64,000 bases of DNA from Corallococcus silvisoli. GTDB lineage: Bacteria > Myxococcota > Myxococcia > Myxococcales > Myxococcaceae. The stretch covers positions 62,001 through 126,000 of the forward strand of contig NZ_JAAAPJ010000018.1 in NCBI RefSeq assembly GCF_009909145.1, in the 5' to 3' direction. The position numbers were made by a program, and so were the translations under genes. Positions 36,400 to 46,064 of the stretch are shown here, in pieces. A model generated the notes under the pieces. That model made no database searches and had not been told where the DNA came from. It saw nothing but the letters and a program-made list of their open reading frames with translations. Numbering within the stretch: position 1 is the stretch's first letter; the number at the start of each line of letters is the position of its first letter.

Positions 36400-37178
36400 T
36401 TCCATAGACTCGGCCACAACCCCTCCCCTCCCTTCCACAACATCTGTCCGGCCACCGCGAGCAGCACGACGGCGAAGAGCTTCTTCAGCACCGCGGTGGG
36501 CAGCTTCAGCATCAGCCGGCTGCCCACGGACGCGCCGCCCAGCACACCCACCACCAACGGGGCCACGAGCCCCAGGTTCAGCTGGCCGCGCCACGCGTAG
36601 GCCGCCACGCTCGCGGCGCCGGTGACGCCCACCATCAGGTTGCTGGTGGCGCTGGCGACCTTGAAGGGCACGCGCATCCCGTAGGTCATCAGCGGCACCT
36701 TCAGCGGTCCCCCGCCCACCCCCAGCAGCGCGGACAGGCCGCCCGCCACGAAGGAGCCGGAGATGCCCAGCGGGTAGTTGCGCGGCAGGTAGTTGGCCGC
36801 CGTCGCCGGCTCCTGGACGGGCTTGCGCAAGAGCATCATCTGCAGCGCGACGAAGAGGGTGAAGAGGCCGAAGACCACCGCCACCATCGCCTCCGCGACG
36901 AAGGCCGCGACCAGCCCTCCCACGATGGCCCCCATCACCGTGGCGAGCTCGAGTGTCAGCCCCAGCCGTAAGTCGCTGAGCTTGTTCTCCACGTAGCTGG
37001 CGGCGGCGGCGCAGGAGTTGGCCACCACGCACATCAAGCTCGCGGGCACGGCCTGCTCCAGGGGGATTCCGAATCCCAACACCAGGACCGGCACCAGGAC
37101 GATGCCGCCCCCGATGCCCAGGAGCGCCCCCAGCCCACCCGCCAACACACCCGCCGCCATGAGGAGGAATACCGTCAT
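36396..37178 (-). CDS. TSUP-family (TauE/SafE-like) membrane transporter
   Basis: A 260-residue inner-membrane protein with about eight hydrophobic spans and the duplicated TSUP motif: GGLGALLGIGGGIVLVPVLVL near the N terminus and GGLSALLGVGGGPLKVPLM in the second half. Family members move sulfite, sulfonates or other sulfur-containing anions across the membrane; the substrate here is not known. The ATG is at 37178. The DUF1634 gene overlaps its stop by four bases and completes a two-gene unit. Confidence 0.92.
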   Translation of the reverse strand: MTVFLLMAAGVLAGGLGALLGIGGGIVLVPVLVLGFGIPLEQAVPASLMCVVANSCAAAASYVENKLSDLRLGLTLELATVMGAIVGGLVAAFVAEAMVAVVFGLFTLFVALQMMLLRKPVQEPATAANYLPRNYPLGISGSFVAGGLSALLGVGGGPLKVPLMTYGMRVPFKVASATSNLMVGVTGAASVAAYAWRGQLNLGLVAPLVVGVLGGASVGSRLMLKLPTAVLKKLFAVVLLAVAGQMLWKGGEGLWPSLWK

Positions 37179-37302
37179 TCCCTATCGAGGATAGGAGGCA
37201 CTCCGCGCTTCGGATAGCGCTACGCCCCGGAGGGCAGCGGGCTTGACTGGCCGGATGCCCGGCACCCGGACACGGCCTCGGACTCGGGCCGTGATTGCAC
37301 GT

Positions 37303-38199
37303 TCACTGCGAGGCGGTGGCGCCCAGCGTGCCCTCTGGAAACTCCTCCAGGAAGCGCGCGCGCGTACGCGGCGTATAGGTGCCGCGCGCCATGTAGCCGT
37401 GCAGCCTCTTGAGCAGCCCGCGCGTCACCTCCAGCGCGGCGTCCACCTCCGCCGTGAAGTCGAAGTGATCATTGCGGTACAGCTCCTGGAAGGAGAGCTG
37501 CGAGTACGCCGGCAGTGCGCGCACGCGCCCCAGCGGGCTCGCGAGGAAGAGGCCGGAGACATAGAGACCGCGCACCCAGCCATCCACCTCCGCCTTGGTG
37601 GGCGCCTGCCCCACGCGCTCCTGCGACGCCAGCCGCACCAGCTCGTAGATGCCCCGGCCAATGCCGCGCAGCGGGATGCCCTCGCTCTTCACCACCTGGA
37701 AGTGCTCGCGCATGCGGGCGGTGCCAACACCGTCCGTGCCATCCTGTTCACGCAGGAAGAAGAGCGACTGGGCCCACTCCACCTGGCGGCGCGCATCCCA
37801 GGCCCGCTCGCCCTTGCGGCGGTGGCGGATGACCAGCTGGTCCACCAGGGGGTGGAGCCGCCGGTCCAGGCTCAGGTGCATGAAGTAGCCCGCGAGGATG
37901 GCCAGGCCCGCCTCGGTGCCCACCAGGGCCCCTGACGCGACGAGCTCCGCCATCTTCAGGCCCAGGCCCACCGGCGCGCGCTCGTGGTACAGCCGCGCGA
38001 AGGGGGGCCAGCCGGCCTCTGGGAGCATCAGGCCCAGCCCCCCGCGCACGCCCGCGCACAGCGGCAGGTCCGGCAGCGCCGCGCCGAAGCGTGCGTACGG
38101 CAGGTCCTCGGACAACGCGCGCACCCAGTCGGCGGGGAGCCCGTCCGGGCGGGCCGCCAACCGTTCGATGGCCGTCAGATGGAGCAGCAGGGTGGGCAT
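37303..38199 (-). CDS. zinc-dependent phospholipase C-like protein
   Basis: A 298-residue helical protein. The start MPTLLLHLTAIERLA and the block GYFMHLSLDRRLHPLVDQLVIRHR carry the His and Asp pattern of the zinc-dependent phospholipase C/S1-P1 nuclease fold. No export signal is evident, which is odd for a phospholipase, so activity on an internal substrate, or none, is possible. ATG 38199 fits the family start. It diverges from pepA. Confidence 0.75.
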   Translation of the reverse strand: MPTLLLHLTAIERLAARPDGLPADWVRALSEDLPYARFGAALPDLPLCAGVRGGLGLMLPEAGWPPFARLYHERAPVGLGLKMAELVASGALVGTEAGLAILAGYFMHLSLDRRLHPLVDQLVIRHRRKGERAWDARRQVEWAQSLFFLREQDGTDGVGTARMREHFQVVKSEGIPLRGIGRGIYELVRLASQERVGQAPTKAEVDGWVRGLYVSGLFLASPLGRVRALPAYSQLSFQELYRNDHFDFTAEVDAALEVTRGLLKRLHGYMARGTYTPRTRARFLEEFPEGTLGATASQ

Positions 38200-38345
38200 T
38201 GGGAGTGCACAGCTATCCAGCGCGCCGGGGCATTGCAATGCCGGAGTGGCAACCAGCGCTTTGCGAGCAACACGCCCCGCGTCTACAGTCGCGCCCCTCG
38301 GATCATCGCCTTCCCCCCTCTTTGCGTCCAGGAGTCCAAGTCGCC

Positions 38346-39944
38346 ATGCAATTCAGTCTCGTCTCCGGTGAAGCCGCGCCGGTGAGCGGTGAGCTGCTCG
38401 TCATCCCCCTCTTCGAGGGCGAGCTGGGTGATTCCGCCCCCGCGCCGCTGGCCGCCGCGGACTCGGCCCTGGATGGCAAGCTGCGCGCCGCCGCCACCCA
38501 GGAGGGCTTCAAGGGAAAGGTGGACCAATCCTTCCTGATGCACACCCTGGGGCGCCTGGGCTCCGACCGCGTCCTGCTGCTGGGCCTGGGCAACCGCGCG
38601 CGCTTCCAGCCGGAGGTGCTGCGGCTCGCCGCGGGCCGCGCGGCGAAGACGGCGCAGCGGCTGAAGTCCACCGCCATCGGCTTCCGCGTGCCCGCCACGG
38701 ACAACGCGGAGGGCGCCGTGCGCGCGGTGGTGGAGGGCCTGGAGCTGGGCGTCTACCGCTTCGACAAGTACAAGTCCGCCGCGCGCGAGGACAAGGGCGC
38801 CCCGAAGCTCACCCGCGCCACGCTGTCGCTGCCCGCGGGCACGGAGAAGTCGCGCGCGCTCGAGGACGCGCTGGCGCTGGGCGTGAAGCTGGCGGAGGCC
38901 GTCAACTGGGCGCGTGACCTGGTCAACGAGCCCCCCAACGTCGTGACGCCCACGCGGCTCGCGCAGGCCGCGCAGCAGGCCGCCAAGGAGGGCGGGCTCC
39001 AGGCGGAGATCGGCGGGCGCAAGGAGATCGAGCGCCTGAACATGGGCATGTTCCTGGGCGTCACCGCCGGCAGCGTGCAGGAGCCCCGGCTCATCCACCT
39101 GGTCTACACGCCGAAGAACGCGAAGGACGCGAAGCGCGCGCCGCTGGCGCTGGTGGGCAAGGCCATCACGTTCGACTCGGGCGGCCTGTCGCTCAAGCCC
39201 ACCGAGGGCATGGTGGAGATGAAGACGGACATGGCGGGGTCCGCCGCCGTGCTGGCCGCCATGAAGGTGATTGGCTCCGTCGTGAAGCCGCCCTTCCCGG
39301 TGCATGCCTTCATTGGCGCGTGCGAGAACATGCCGTCCGGCACGGCGTACAAGCCGGGCGACATCCTCACCGCGCGCTCGGGCAAGACGGTGGAGATCAC
39401 CAACACGGACGCGGAAGGCCGCCTCGTGCTGGGCGACATGCTCACCTGGGCCGGCGAGCACGAGCCGTCCGCCATCATCGACCTGGCGACGCTCACGGGC
39501 GCGTGCATGGTGGCGCTGGGCAACTACATCGTGGGCGCCTTCGGCGACGACGATGACGCGGTGAACAGCGTGCTGACGGCCGCGCGCACCGCGGGCGAGG
39601 AGATGTGGCGCCTGCCGGTCAGCGACCTGCAGAAGGACGCGCTGCGCTCGGAAGTGGCGGACATGAAGAACTCCGGCGAGCGCTGGGGCGGCGCCATCAA
39701 CGCGGCGCTCTTCCTCAAGGAGTTCGTCGGCGACACGCCTTGGGTACACCTGGACATCGCGGGGCCGTCCAACAGCCCCAAGGAGCGCGGCTACCTCAAC
39801 AAGGGCGGCACCGGCGTCGGCGCGCGCACGTTGGTGGAGCTGGTGCGCCAGCAGGCCGCGCGCATCGCCGCGCAGCCGGAGCCCACCCCGCCGGCCCCCG
39901 CGAAGGCCGCGAAGCGCGCCAAGGGCAAGGCGGCCCGCGGGTAG
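38346..39944 (+). CDS. pepA: leucyl aminopeptidase (M17)
   Basis: A 532-residue cytosolic aminopeptidase that removes N-terminal residues and works as a hexamer with two metal ions. The N-terminal macro-like domain (about 1-180) is followed by the catalytic domain with VGKAITFDSGGLSLKP (Lys and Asp ligands), DMAGSAAVLAAM and the signature NTDAEGRLVLGD. The C-terminal tail is rich in Pro, Ala and Lys and is longer than usual. ATG 38346 matches the family start. It stands alone, diverging from the phospholipase-like gene. Confidence 0.95.
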   Translation: MQFSLVSGEAAPVSGELLVIPLFEGELGDSAPAPLAAADSALDGKLRAAATQEGFKGKVDQSFLMHTLGRLGSDRVLLLGLGNRARFQPEVLRLAAGRAAKTAQRLKSTAIGFRVPATDNAEGAVRAVVEGLELGVYRFDKYKSAAREDKGAPKLTRATLSLPAGTEKSRALEDALALGVKLAEAVNWARDLVNEPPNVVTPTRLAQAAQQAAKEGGLQAEIGGRKEIERLNMGMFLGVTAGSVQEPRLIHLVYTPKNAKDAKRAPLALVGKAITFDSGGLSLKPTEGMVEMKTDMAGSAAVLAAMKVIGSVVKPPFPVHAFIGACENMPSGTAYKPGDILTARSGKTVEITNTDAEGRLVLGDMLTWAGEHEPSAIIDLATLTGACMVALGNYIVGAFGDDDDAVNSVLTAARTAGEEMWRLPVSDLQKDALRSEVADMKNSGERWGGAINAALFLKEFVGDTPWVHLDIAGPSNSPKERGYLNKGGTGVGARTLVELVRQQAARIAAQPEPTPPAPAKAAKRAKGKAARG

Positions 39945-39981
39945 TGCTCAGGGGCTCCGGGCCCGGAGCCCCGCTCCGCCG

Positions 39982-40623
39982 CTAACGCGGATCGCCGGGT
40001 TCGGGCTCCGGCGCACCGGGCGTGGCTCGCACGGCCACGCTCGGCTCGGGCAGCGGACGGACGCCCGCCATCAGGGCGTCCACGCTCGCCGTGATGTCGG
40101 CGGAGGCCTCCGTGGGCCAGGTGGCCAGCATCATCAGGACGCGGCCGGAGTTGCCCTCGCGCACGGCCACCTTGCCGCGCACGCCCTCCCCCACCTGGAA
40201 GTCGAACCCCACCGCGCTGTCCGACAGCGCGATGGGCTGGGGATCCGTGGTGGTGAAGCCCGGCTGCTGGCGCAGCCCCTGCGTCAGCCGCTCCGCGAAC
40301 TGGGTGGGCGTCGCCACGCCGGGCGCCACCTGCAGCACGACCTGGGCCCCCGTCACGCGGTGGCGCAGGACGACGGGAATCGCGAGCCCCTCCGGGGTGC
40401 GCTCGTTCGTCTCGTCCAGCGACCACTCCGCCGTGGGCCGGACGATTTCAAACCCCAGGTCCTCGTCCACGTAGCGCCGCGTGGTGGACGCGACGGCTGA
40501 ATCGTCATGGCCGGAGCCGGAGCCGCCCGTGCCGGGCTCCCCCTTCGTCACCGCGGTCCGGGACGCGCCGCACGCCGTGCTCAGCAGAAGCACTCCCCAC
40601 CCCAACATCCGCATCGCGCCCAT
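39982..40623 (-). CDS. hypothetical lipoprotein
   Basis: A 213-residue lipoprotein (MRMLGWGVLLLSTAC, lipobox LSTAC) with a Gly/Ser linker and one alpha/beta domain. The segment YVDEDLGFEIVRPTAEWSL and the later ATWPTEASADITASVDALMAGVRPL resemble the PsbP/Mog1-like fold used by many envelope proteins, though I would not assign a function. ATG 40623 follows GGGGGACG at about 9 bases; an ATG three codons later is the alternative. It converges with pepA. Confidence 0.7.
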   Translation of the reverse strand: MGAMRMLGWGVLLLSTACGASRTAVTKGEPGTGGSGSGHDDSAVASTTRRYVDEDLGFEIVRPTAEWSLDETNERTPEGLAIPVVLRHRVTGAQVVLQVAPGVATPTQFAERLTQGLRQQPGFTTTDPQPIALSDSAVGFDFQVGEGVRGKVAVREGNSGRVLMMLATWPTEASADITASVDALMAGVRPLPEPSVAVRATPGAPEPEPGDPR

Positions 40624-40749
40624 GTCGCTCGTCCCCCGCCAGCCACCAACCGTGGCGACGAACGTGGCCACCCGGGCCAGGGGCCGCCAGGGGCACATGG
40701 GGGGGCTCCGGGGGCGGTGTCCGACGGCGGAAACTCCCGCGGCGGCGCG

Positions 40750-41988
40750 CTACGACAGTCCCCCCTGGAGGGTGCGGTAGGTGTTGGCCAGGCGCTCCGC
40801 CACGTCCGCCGGCAGCACGTTGCGCGCGGAGAACAGGGCGTAGGACACGAACGCGTCCAGCGCCTCCAACGCCATGGCGCGGCCCACCGCCTCGCCGCCG
40901 CTGGTGGACACGTTGGCGCGCAGGCGGGCCACGTCCACGCGCCCGTCCGGCCCCACCGTGACGCCCTGGTAGGCGTTCTCCAGGCCCGGGGGCGGCGCAT
41001 CCACGAAGCCACGCAACAGGTCCACGTCGCGGCCCGCCTCGCGCAGCGCGCGGTGCACCAGCGACAGGAGGAGGTTGTAGCGCTCCTCCGCGGACAGCAG
41101 CTCCCAGGCCATGCCCTCCACCGCGGGGCCCGGAGTGGGCACCACCTCCGCGGCCCGGACGGACAGGTGGCCGCCGCGCACCGCCTCCTCCACGCCGCTG
41201 TAGAAGGCGTACTGGCTGCCCGCGTACGCGGCCCGCAGCGTCCCCAGCGACGTGCCCCCGCCCAGCTTCGCGAACAGGGCCTCCTCGCCAGGCAGCGCGC
41301 CCTGGAGGCCGGGCGTCACGTGCATGTCGTCCGGGAAGCGGCGGCGCAGCCGGCCCGTCTCCTCCGCGCGCTTGATGCCGGTGAGCACCAGGTCGCGCGT
41401 GCGCTCCGGCAGCTTCACCGCGTCCACCGCCGGGGCCTTGGCCTCCAGGAAGAGGAAGCTGCCCTCCACCATCTCGAAGAGGTTGAGCACCACCTCGCGC
41501 ACCACGAACGTCATCGCGCTGTAGAGGCTGGCCTCGGTGACGATGCCCTGCGACGTGAGCACCTGGCCAATGCGGCGCGCGGGCGTCACCTGCGCGAGCG
41601 CCTGGGTGAGGCGCCCTTCCGTGATGAGCCCCAGCCGCACCATCACCGCGCCCAGCCGCTCCCACCGCTCGCTGGAGGTGGCGAACACCACCTGGCCGTC
41701 GCGGAAGGCCACCGTGCGGCGCACGGCGCCGTGCTGCACGACGAGCTGGCCGGTGCGGATGCCCGAGAGAATCTGGGCGAACACCTCCTCGACCGAGAGC
41801 GTCCCCAGGCTGCCGGCGAAGAAGCCGGACGCGCCGTGGGACTCCGGGAGGAGCACCAGCCCCTCCGGCGCGAGGAAGTGCGCCGAAAGGGGCCGGGTGG
41901 GAGAAACGACGGCGGCGAGCGGCCGCTCCAATTCGAGCGAAGCCGCCTCACCGCTCACGCGGGGCGTGGCCCTGGGTTTGGACGCCAC
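40750..41988 (-). CDS. DUF4388 (PATAN-type) signalling protein
   Basis: A 412-residue cytoplasmic protein. The region SGFFAGSLGTLSVEEVFAQILSGIRTGQLVVQHGAVRRTVAFRDGQVVFATS (residues about 54-106, cited in part) is the DUF4388 fold, found in myxobacterial and cyanobacterial signalling and motility proteins. The C-terminal half contains DnaJ-like or helical segments (SAEERYNLLLSLVHRALREAG). GTG 41988 follows GGGAGGG. It lies 29 bases after the DsbA-like gene and forms a unit with it and lpxC. The partner or signal is not known. Confidence 0.82.
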   Translation of the reverse strand: MASKPRATPRVSGEAASLELERPLAAVVSPTRPLSAHFLAPEGLVLLPESHGASGFFAGSLGTLSVEEVFAQILSGIRTGQLVVQHGAVRRTVAFRDGQVVFATSSERWERLGAVMVRLGLITEGRLTQALAQVTPARRIGQVLTSQGIVTEASLYSAMTFVVREVVLNLFEMVEGSFLFLEAKAPAVDAVKLPERTRDLVLTGIKRAEETGRLRRRFPDDMHVTPGLQGALPGEEALFAKLGGGTSLGTLRAAYAGSQYAFYSGVEEAVRGGHLSVRAAEVVPTPGPAVEGMAWELLSAEERYNLLLSLVHRALREAGRDVDLLRGFVDAPPPGLENAYQGVTVGPDGRVDVARLRANVSTSGGEAVGRAMALEALDAFVSYALFSARNVLPADVAERLANTYRTLQGGLS

Positions 41989-42017
41989 CGCATCCCTCCC
42001 TCGATGCGCGCTGGAAG

Positions 42018-43112
42018 CTACTTCGCGCCCTTCAGCTCCGCATCGATGACGCTCTGGAACTCGCTGAAGGGCTGCGCGCCCGACAGCATGATGCCGTTGA
42101 TGAAGAACGCCGGCGTGCCGTTGACGCCCACCTTGGAGCCGTCCGCCTGGTCCGCCTTCACCGTCGCGGCCTTCTCGCCGGAGTCGAGGCAGGCGTTGAA
42201 CTTGGCGGTGTCCAGCTTCAGCTCGCCCGCGTACTTCTTCAGGTCATCCACGCCCAGCGCCGACTGGTTGGCGAAGAGCTTGTCGTGCATGTCCCAGAAC
42301 TTGCCCTGGTCGTTGGCGCACAGCGAGGCCTCGGCGGCCTTCTGCGCCTGCTTGTGGAAGTCCAGGGGGAACTGGCGGAACACCAGGCGCACCTTGTCGC
42401 CGTAGGTCTTCGTCACCTCGTCCACCGTGCCGATGGCGCGGCTGCAGAACGGGCACTGGAAGTCGCTGAACTCCACGATGGTGACCGGCGCGTTCTCCGG
42501 GCCCTTGGCCGGGCCGGTGGCGGCGACCTGCTTGCGCTCCACCGGGCCGCGCGGGGGCTCCGGCAGCTCGTACTTCACGTTCGCGTTCTGGCGCAGGGAC
42601 TCGAAGAACTTCTGGGCCACGTCCTGCTTCTGCTGGCCGGAGAGGAAGTCCACGATCTGCGGCTTCATCTGCTCGTAGGTCGCGCCCGGGGGCAGCTGGC
42701 CCTTGGCGCCCTCGAAGACCTCCTTGATCTTCTCTTCCGGAGGCGCGGGGATCTTGTCGTCGATCTCCGCCTTGAGCAGCTGGTCTTCGGTGATGTTGCG
42801 CTTCGCCGCCTCTTCCTTCACCAGGCGCTCGGTGACGAGCCCCTCCAGGCCGCGCTTGCGCAGCTGGTACTTCTGCTTGTCCAGGTTCGCCAGCGGCTCC
42901 TTGATGCGCTCGTTGAGCTCACCAAACGTCACCTTCTGACCGTTGCCGAAGGTCGCCACCACCGTGTCCGGTGCGGGCTCCGCGGCATTGCCGGCCTGGG
43001 CCTGTGCCGCGGGCGCCTGGGCATTGGCCGGTGCCTTCTCCTTGTTGCAGCCGGCGGTGAGGGATGCCGCGAGGAGAGCGGCCAGAGCGATGCGAGTAGA
43101 GCGCATGGACAT
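42018..43112 (-). CDS. lipoprotein fusing a SurA-like chaperone domain to a DsbA-like thioredoxin fold
   Basis: A 364-residue lipoprotein (lipobox SLTAGC). An Ala/Gln-rich linker leads to a SurA_N-like helical region (about 60-190, GQKVTFGELNERI, LVTERLVKEEAAKRN), then a DsbA-type domain with the redox motif C-P-F-C (EFSDFQCPFCSRAIG) and the cis-Pro in GVNGTPAFFING. It should oxidise or isomerise disulfides and assist folding in the periplasm. Such fusions are frequent in myxobacteria. It is 56 bases downstream of lpxC, suggesting co-expression with envelope synthesis. Confidence 0.9.
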   Translation of the reverse strand: MSMRSTRIALAALLAASLTAGCNKEKAPANAQAPAAQAQAGNAAEPAPDTVVATFGNGQKVTFGELNERIKEPLANLDKQKYQLRKRGLEGLVTERLVKEEAAKRNITEDQLLKAEIDDKIPAPPEEKIKEVFEGAKGQLPPGATYEQMKPQIVDFLSGQQKQDVAQKFFESLRQNANVKYELPEPPRGPVERKQVAATGPAKGPENAPVTIVEFSDFQCPFCSRAIGTVDEVTKTYGDKVRLVFRQFPLDFHKQAQKAAEASLCANDQGKFWDMHDKLFANQSALGVDDLKKYAGELKLDTAKFNACLDSGEKAATVKADQADGSKVGVNGTPAFFINGIMLSGAQPFSEFQSVIDAELKGAK

Positions 43113-43168
43113 AGGCCGCCGACTTAATAGAGGTCCCCGGGGCTGGCAAGCAATTGCCAACCGGTCGC

Positions 43169-44113
43169 TCAGGCGACCAGGGGCTCCAGCTCCAACGCAC
43201 CCGCGAGGCTCGGGCGACCCGGCTCGCGGCCTTCCACCACCCGGCGGCTCGCGACGACGATGTCGAAGCAGGACGGGTCCGCCAGCACCTTGCGCACCAG
43301 CTTGTGATTGAGCGCGTGGCCCGTCTTGAACGCCGTCATGTGCCCGATGACGGGCCGGCCAAACAGGGACACGTCACCGATGGCGTCGAGGATCTTGTGG
43401 CGGACGAACTCGTCCGGGAAGCGCAGGCCGTCCGGATTGAGGATGGCGGCCTCGTCCACGACGACGGCGTTCTCCAGCGACCCCCCGCGCGCCAGGCCCA
43501 GCGTCTTCAGCTTCTCCACGTCGCGAAGGAAGCCGAAGGTGCGCGCGCGGGAGATCTCCCGCGAGAAGCCGCGGTCGTTCACGTCCACGTCGAAGGACTG
43601 GCCCTGGATGACCGGGTGCTCGAAGTCGATGGTGCAGCTGATGCGGAAGCGGCGGGCCGGGGTGAGCGAGGCCTGCTTGTCGCCGTCCGTCACCGCCACG
43701 CTCTTCTTGATGACCAGGTACTCGCGCGGCGCGTCCAGCTCACGCGACCCGGCCTCCATGATGGCGTGGGTGAAGGGCTGGGCGCTGCCGTCCATGATGG
43801 GCACTTCCGGCCCGTCCAGCTCCGCGCGCACGTTGTCGATGCCCATGCCCGCCAGGGCCGACATCAGGTGCTCCACCGTGCCGACCTTCACGCCGTCGCG
43901 GCCCAGGGTGGTGGCCAGCGACGTGTCCACCACGTACTCCGCCAGCGCGGGGATGCTCACCGGCCGCTCCAGGTCCGTGCGCACGAAGACGATGCCGTGC
44001 CCCGCGGGCGCGGGCTTCAGGGTCAGCGTCACGGGAGCCCCGGAGTGGAGCCCCACGCCCCGGCAGATGGCCGGCTGGGAGAGGGTGCGCTGGAAGTCGG
44101 TGAACTGGAGCAT
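43169..44113 (-). CDS. lpxC: UDP-3-O-acyl-N-acetylglucosamine deacetylase
   Basis: LpxC, 314 residues, the zinc deacetylase of the first committed step of lipid A synthesis. The zinc ligand and catalytic residues appear in GTVEHLMSAL (Glu81, His82) and in the C-terminal HKILDAIGDVSLFG and FKTGHALNH. The start MLQFTDFQRTLSQPAICRGVGLHSG fits the family. It shows that the organism makes lipopolysaccharide. The 5' region contains a 7-bp hairpin (44170-44191). Confidence 0.96.
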   Translation of the reverse strand: MLQFTDFQRTLSQPAICRGVGLHSGAPVTLTLKPAPAGHGIVFVRTDLERPVSIPALAEYVVDTSLATTLGRDGVKVGTVEHLMSALAGMGIDNVRAELDGPEVPIMDGSAQPFTHAIMEAGSRELDAPREYLVIKKSVAVTDGDKQASLTPARRFRISCTIDFEHPVIQGQSFDVDVNDRGFSREISRARTFGFLRDVEKLKTLGLARGGSLENAVVVDEAAILNPDGLRFPDEFVRHKILDAIGDVSLFGRPVIGHMTAFKTGHALNHKLVRKVLADPSCFDIVVASRRVVEGREPGRPSLAGALELEPLVA

Positions 44114-44561
44114 GTCGGTGTCGCCTCTAGGAACTGCTTCGAACTGACGCACGCAGGGTACGGACCCGGCAGACCGTTCCGCGGCGGTCTGACGCGTTGC
44201 ACATCGCAGCAATCAACATGCCACCAGCCCGTGACACAAGAACTGCCTCGCGAGACCGCCCCATCCGACCCAACCCCTTGGAACTGCTGGTGATCCCAGG
44301 GTCCAGAGACAGGACCGCGCGGACCGGGGCACGGACACCCCTCTTGGGAAACCCAGCACCGCTCCGCCCACCGTGACAGCGATGTCCGGAATTCATCCTT
44401 CAAACCCCGGCGCTCCCGGAAGGTCTCACGCCAACCGGGAGTGCGTGTCACCCACGCGACAGCGGCGCGTCTCTATCGCAGGCGAGTGCCTGGAAGCAAA
44501 CGCACTCACGGGCTTCGCGGGGAGTCCAGGGCTTGACGGGAATCGCGCCGCCCCTGGGGGG
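44114..44561. other. 448-base region without a gene upstream of lpxC
   Basis: I see no convincing gene on either strand. It should hold the lpxC promoter (minus strand). It contains a perfect 7-bp inverted repeat CAGACCG-N8-CGGTCTG (44170-44191), 57 bases before the lpxC start, which would fall in or near the mRNA leader. The length is unusual for this tightly packed genome. The upstream minus-strand gene ends at 44562. Confidence 0.6.
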
Positions 44562-46049
44562 TCAGCGGGCCGCGGGCGGCAGGAAGCGGTCGCGAAGGGC
44601 TTCGGCGTCCGGGCGATCAAACCCGCGGCCCTGGAGGAGGGAGCGGCGGCTGACGGCGTGGAAGGTGGTCTCCAGCGTCTGCGAGAAGCGCCGGAGGTCC
44701 TCCGCCAGGCGGCTGCGGATGCCGGGGCCCTCCGGCGGCCAGGGCAGCTCCACCAGCAGCGAGGTGAAGCGGTCGAAGGCGTCGTAGTCCGCGTAGCGCA
44801 GCAGCTGGTAGCCGCCGTCGTGGAAGTAGTCGAGGAACGACTTGAGGGCGTCCAGCACGCGCTCCGCGGCGGTGACGTCGTCGGCGCGCAGGTGGCCCTC
44901 GGCGGCGCGGCACAGCTGGGCGTAGACCCACAGGTCCTTGCGCAGACGCAGCGCGGCGTCCTGGGCGCTGGTGAGGTGGGCGAAGGCCTCTTCCCCCAGG
45001 GCGCCGTTGGGGGCCAGGGCGTCCACCAGCGCGACGATCTGCTGGCGCAGCAGCGTGGTGAAGGCCTCCGCGGCGCGCAGCGGGGCGGCGGGGTCGCGGT
45101 CCAGGTCCACCATCACCTCGCGGGCGATGCGGTCCGTCTCGCGGGCCAGGTCGCGCGCGGCGCGCAGCGTGGCGGCCTGGAGCGGCTTCGTGCCGGCCTT
45201 GGGGGACAGCTCCGTGTGCAGGTAGCTGGCGACGGCGGAGACCTCACCTCGCACCAGCGACAGGAGGACGCGCACGCGGCGGGGCGCGGGCGGCTGCATC
45301 TCCGGGTCCACGTGCGACAGGTAGTGCAGCACGCGGAAGAGGCCCAGGAAGGCGGTGGTGAAGAGGGGCCGCGTGTCGTGGGGCAGCGCGCCCAGCACGT
45401 CCAGCAGCCGCACGGAGCGAAGCCGGTCGTATTCGACGCGGAACTCCAGCGGGCGGAACGGGCGGAAGTAGCGGTTGAGGACGATCTCCCGGAGCGTCAG
45501 CTTGCCCACGTCCTGGAACAGCGACAGGCCGATGAGCGGCAGCTGGAGGAGGTTGTCGAGCAGGTTCTTGAGCGCGTCGAACGCCTCGCGCACGACGAAG
45601 AGGCTCTCCGGGGGGGTCTCCTGGTCCAGCTCCTCTTCAATCAGCAGCCGGCGCACGCGGTCGTCCGCGAGCTGGGTCTCCACGTACTTGCGGAAGACCA
45701 TCTTCGGGTCGCTGTCCGGGTCCTGCAGGTGCCGGGCGACGCGCACGGCGCGCTCCATGGCGTCGCGCACGTCCACCAGCTCCTCGTGGAAGTCGCGGGT
45801 GACGAGCGGCCGCGCGCGGGCGTCCACCACGGCGTTGTGGAGGTTCAGGTAGCGCTCCACGGCGCGCAGCCACATCTCGAACTCGAAGAGCAGCTCCTCG
45901 CGGCCCTCCACCGGGACGCCCCGGAGCCAGCGCTCGCGCTCCGCGAGGAAGCCCGCGCGCGTGGCCTGCGAGGCGCGCATCAGGTCACCGTAGAAGTCGC
46001 GGGGACTGGAGAGGACCGTGGGCACGGCGGGCGCGGGGGCTTGGCTCAT
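44562..46049 (-). CDS. hypothetical protein, 495 residues, after ruvB
   Basis: I do not recognise this protein. It is acidic and basic in turn, strongly helical, without signal peptide, membrane span or Cys cluster (a single Cys), so it is probably cytoplasmic or peripheral. Leu, Arg, Asp and Glu are abundant, and heptad-like stretches occur (RVRRLLIEEELDQET, DALKNLLDNLLQL). It starts 15 bases after the ruvB stop, so the two share an mRNA. It may be conserved beside ruvB in myxobacteria; this would need a database check. Confidence 0.78.
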   Translation of the reverse strand: MSQAPAPAVPTVLSSPRDFYGDLMRASQATRAGFLAERERWLRGVPVEGREELLFEFEMWLRAVERYLNLHNAVVDARARPLVTRDFHEELVDVRDAMERAVRVARHLQDPDSDPKMVFRKYVETQLADDRVRRLLIEEELDQETPPESLFVVREAFDALKNLLDNLLQLPLIGLSLFQDVGKLTLREIVLNRYFRPFRPLEFRVEYDRLRSVRLLDVLGALPHDTRPLFTTAFLGLFRVLHYLSHVDPEMQPPAPRRVRVLLSLVRGEVSAVASYLHTELSPKAGTKPLQAATLRAARDLARETDRIAREVMVDLDRDPAAPLRAAEAFTTLLRQQIVALVDALAPNGALGEEAFAHLTSAQDAALRLRKDLWVYAQLCRAAEGHLRADDVTAAERVLDALKSFLDYFHDGGYQLLRYADYDAFDRFTSLLVELPWPPEGPGIRSRLAEDLRRFSQTLETTFHAVSRRSLLQGRGFDRPDAEALRDRFLPPAAR

Positions 46050-46064
46050 GGCGGAGGGCGGGGG

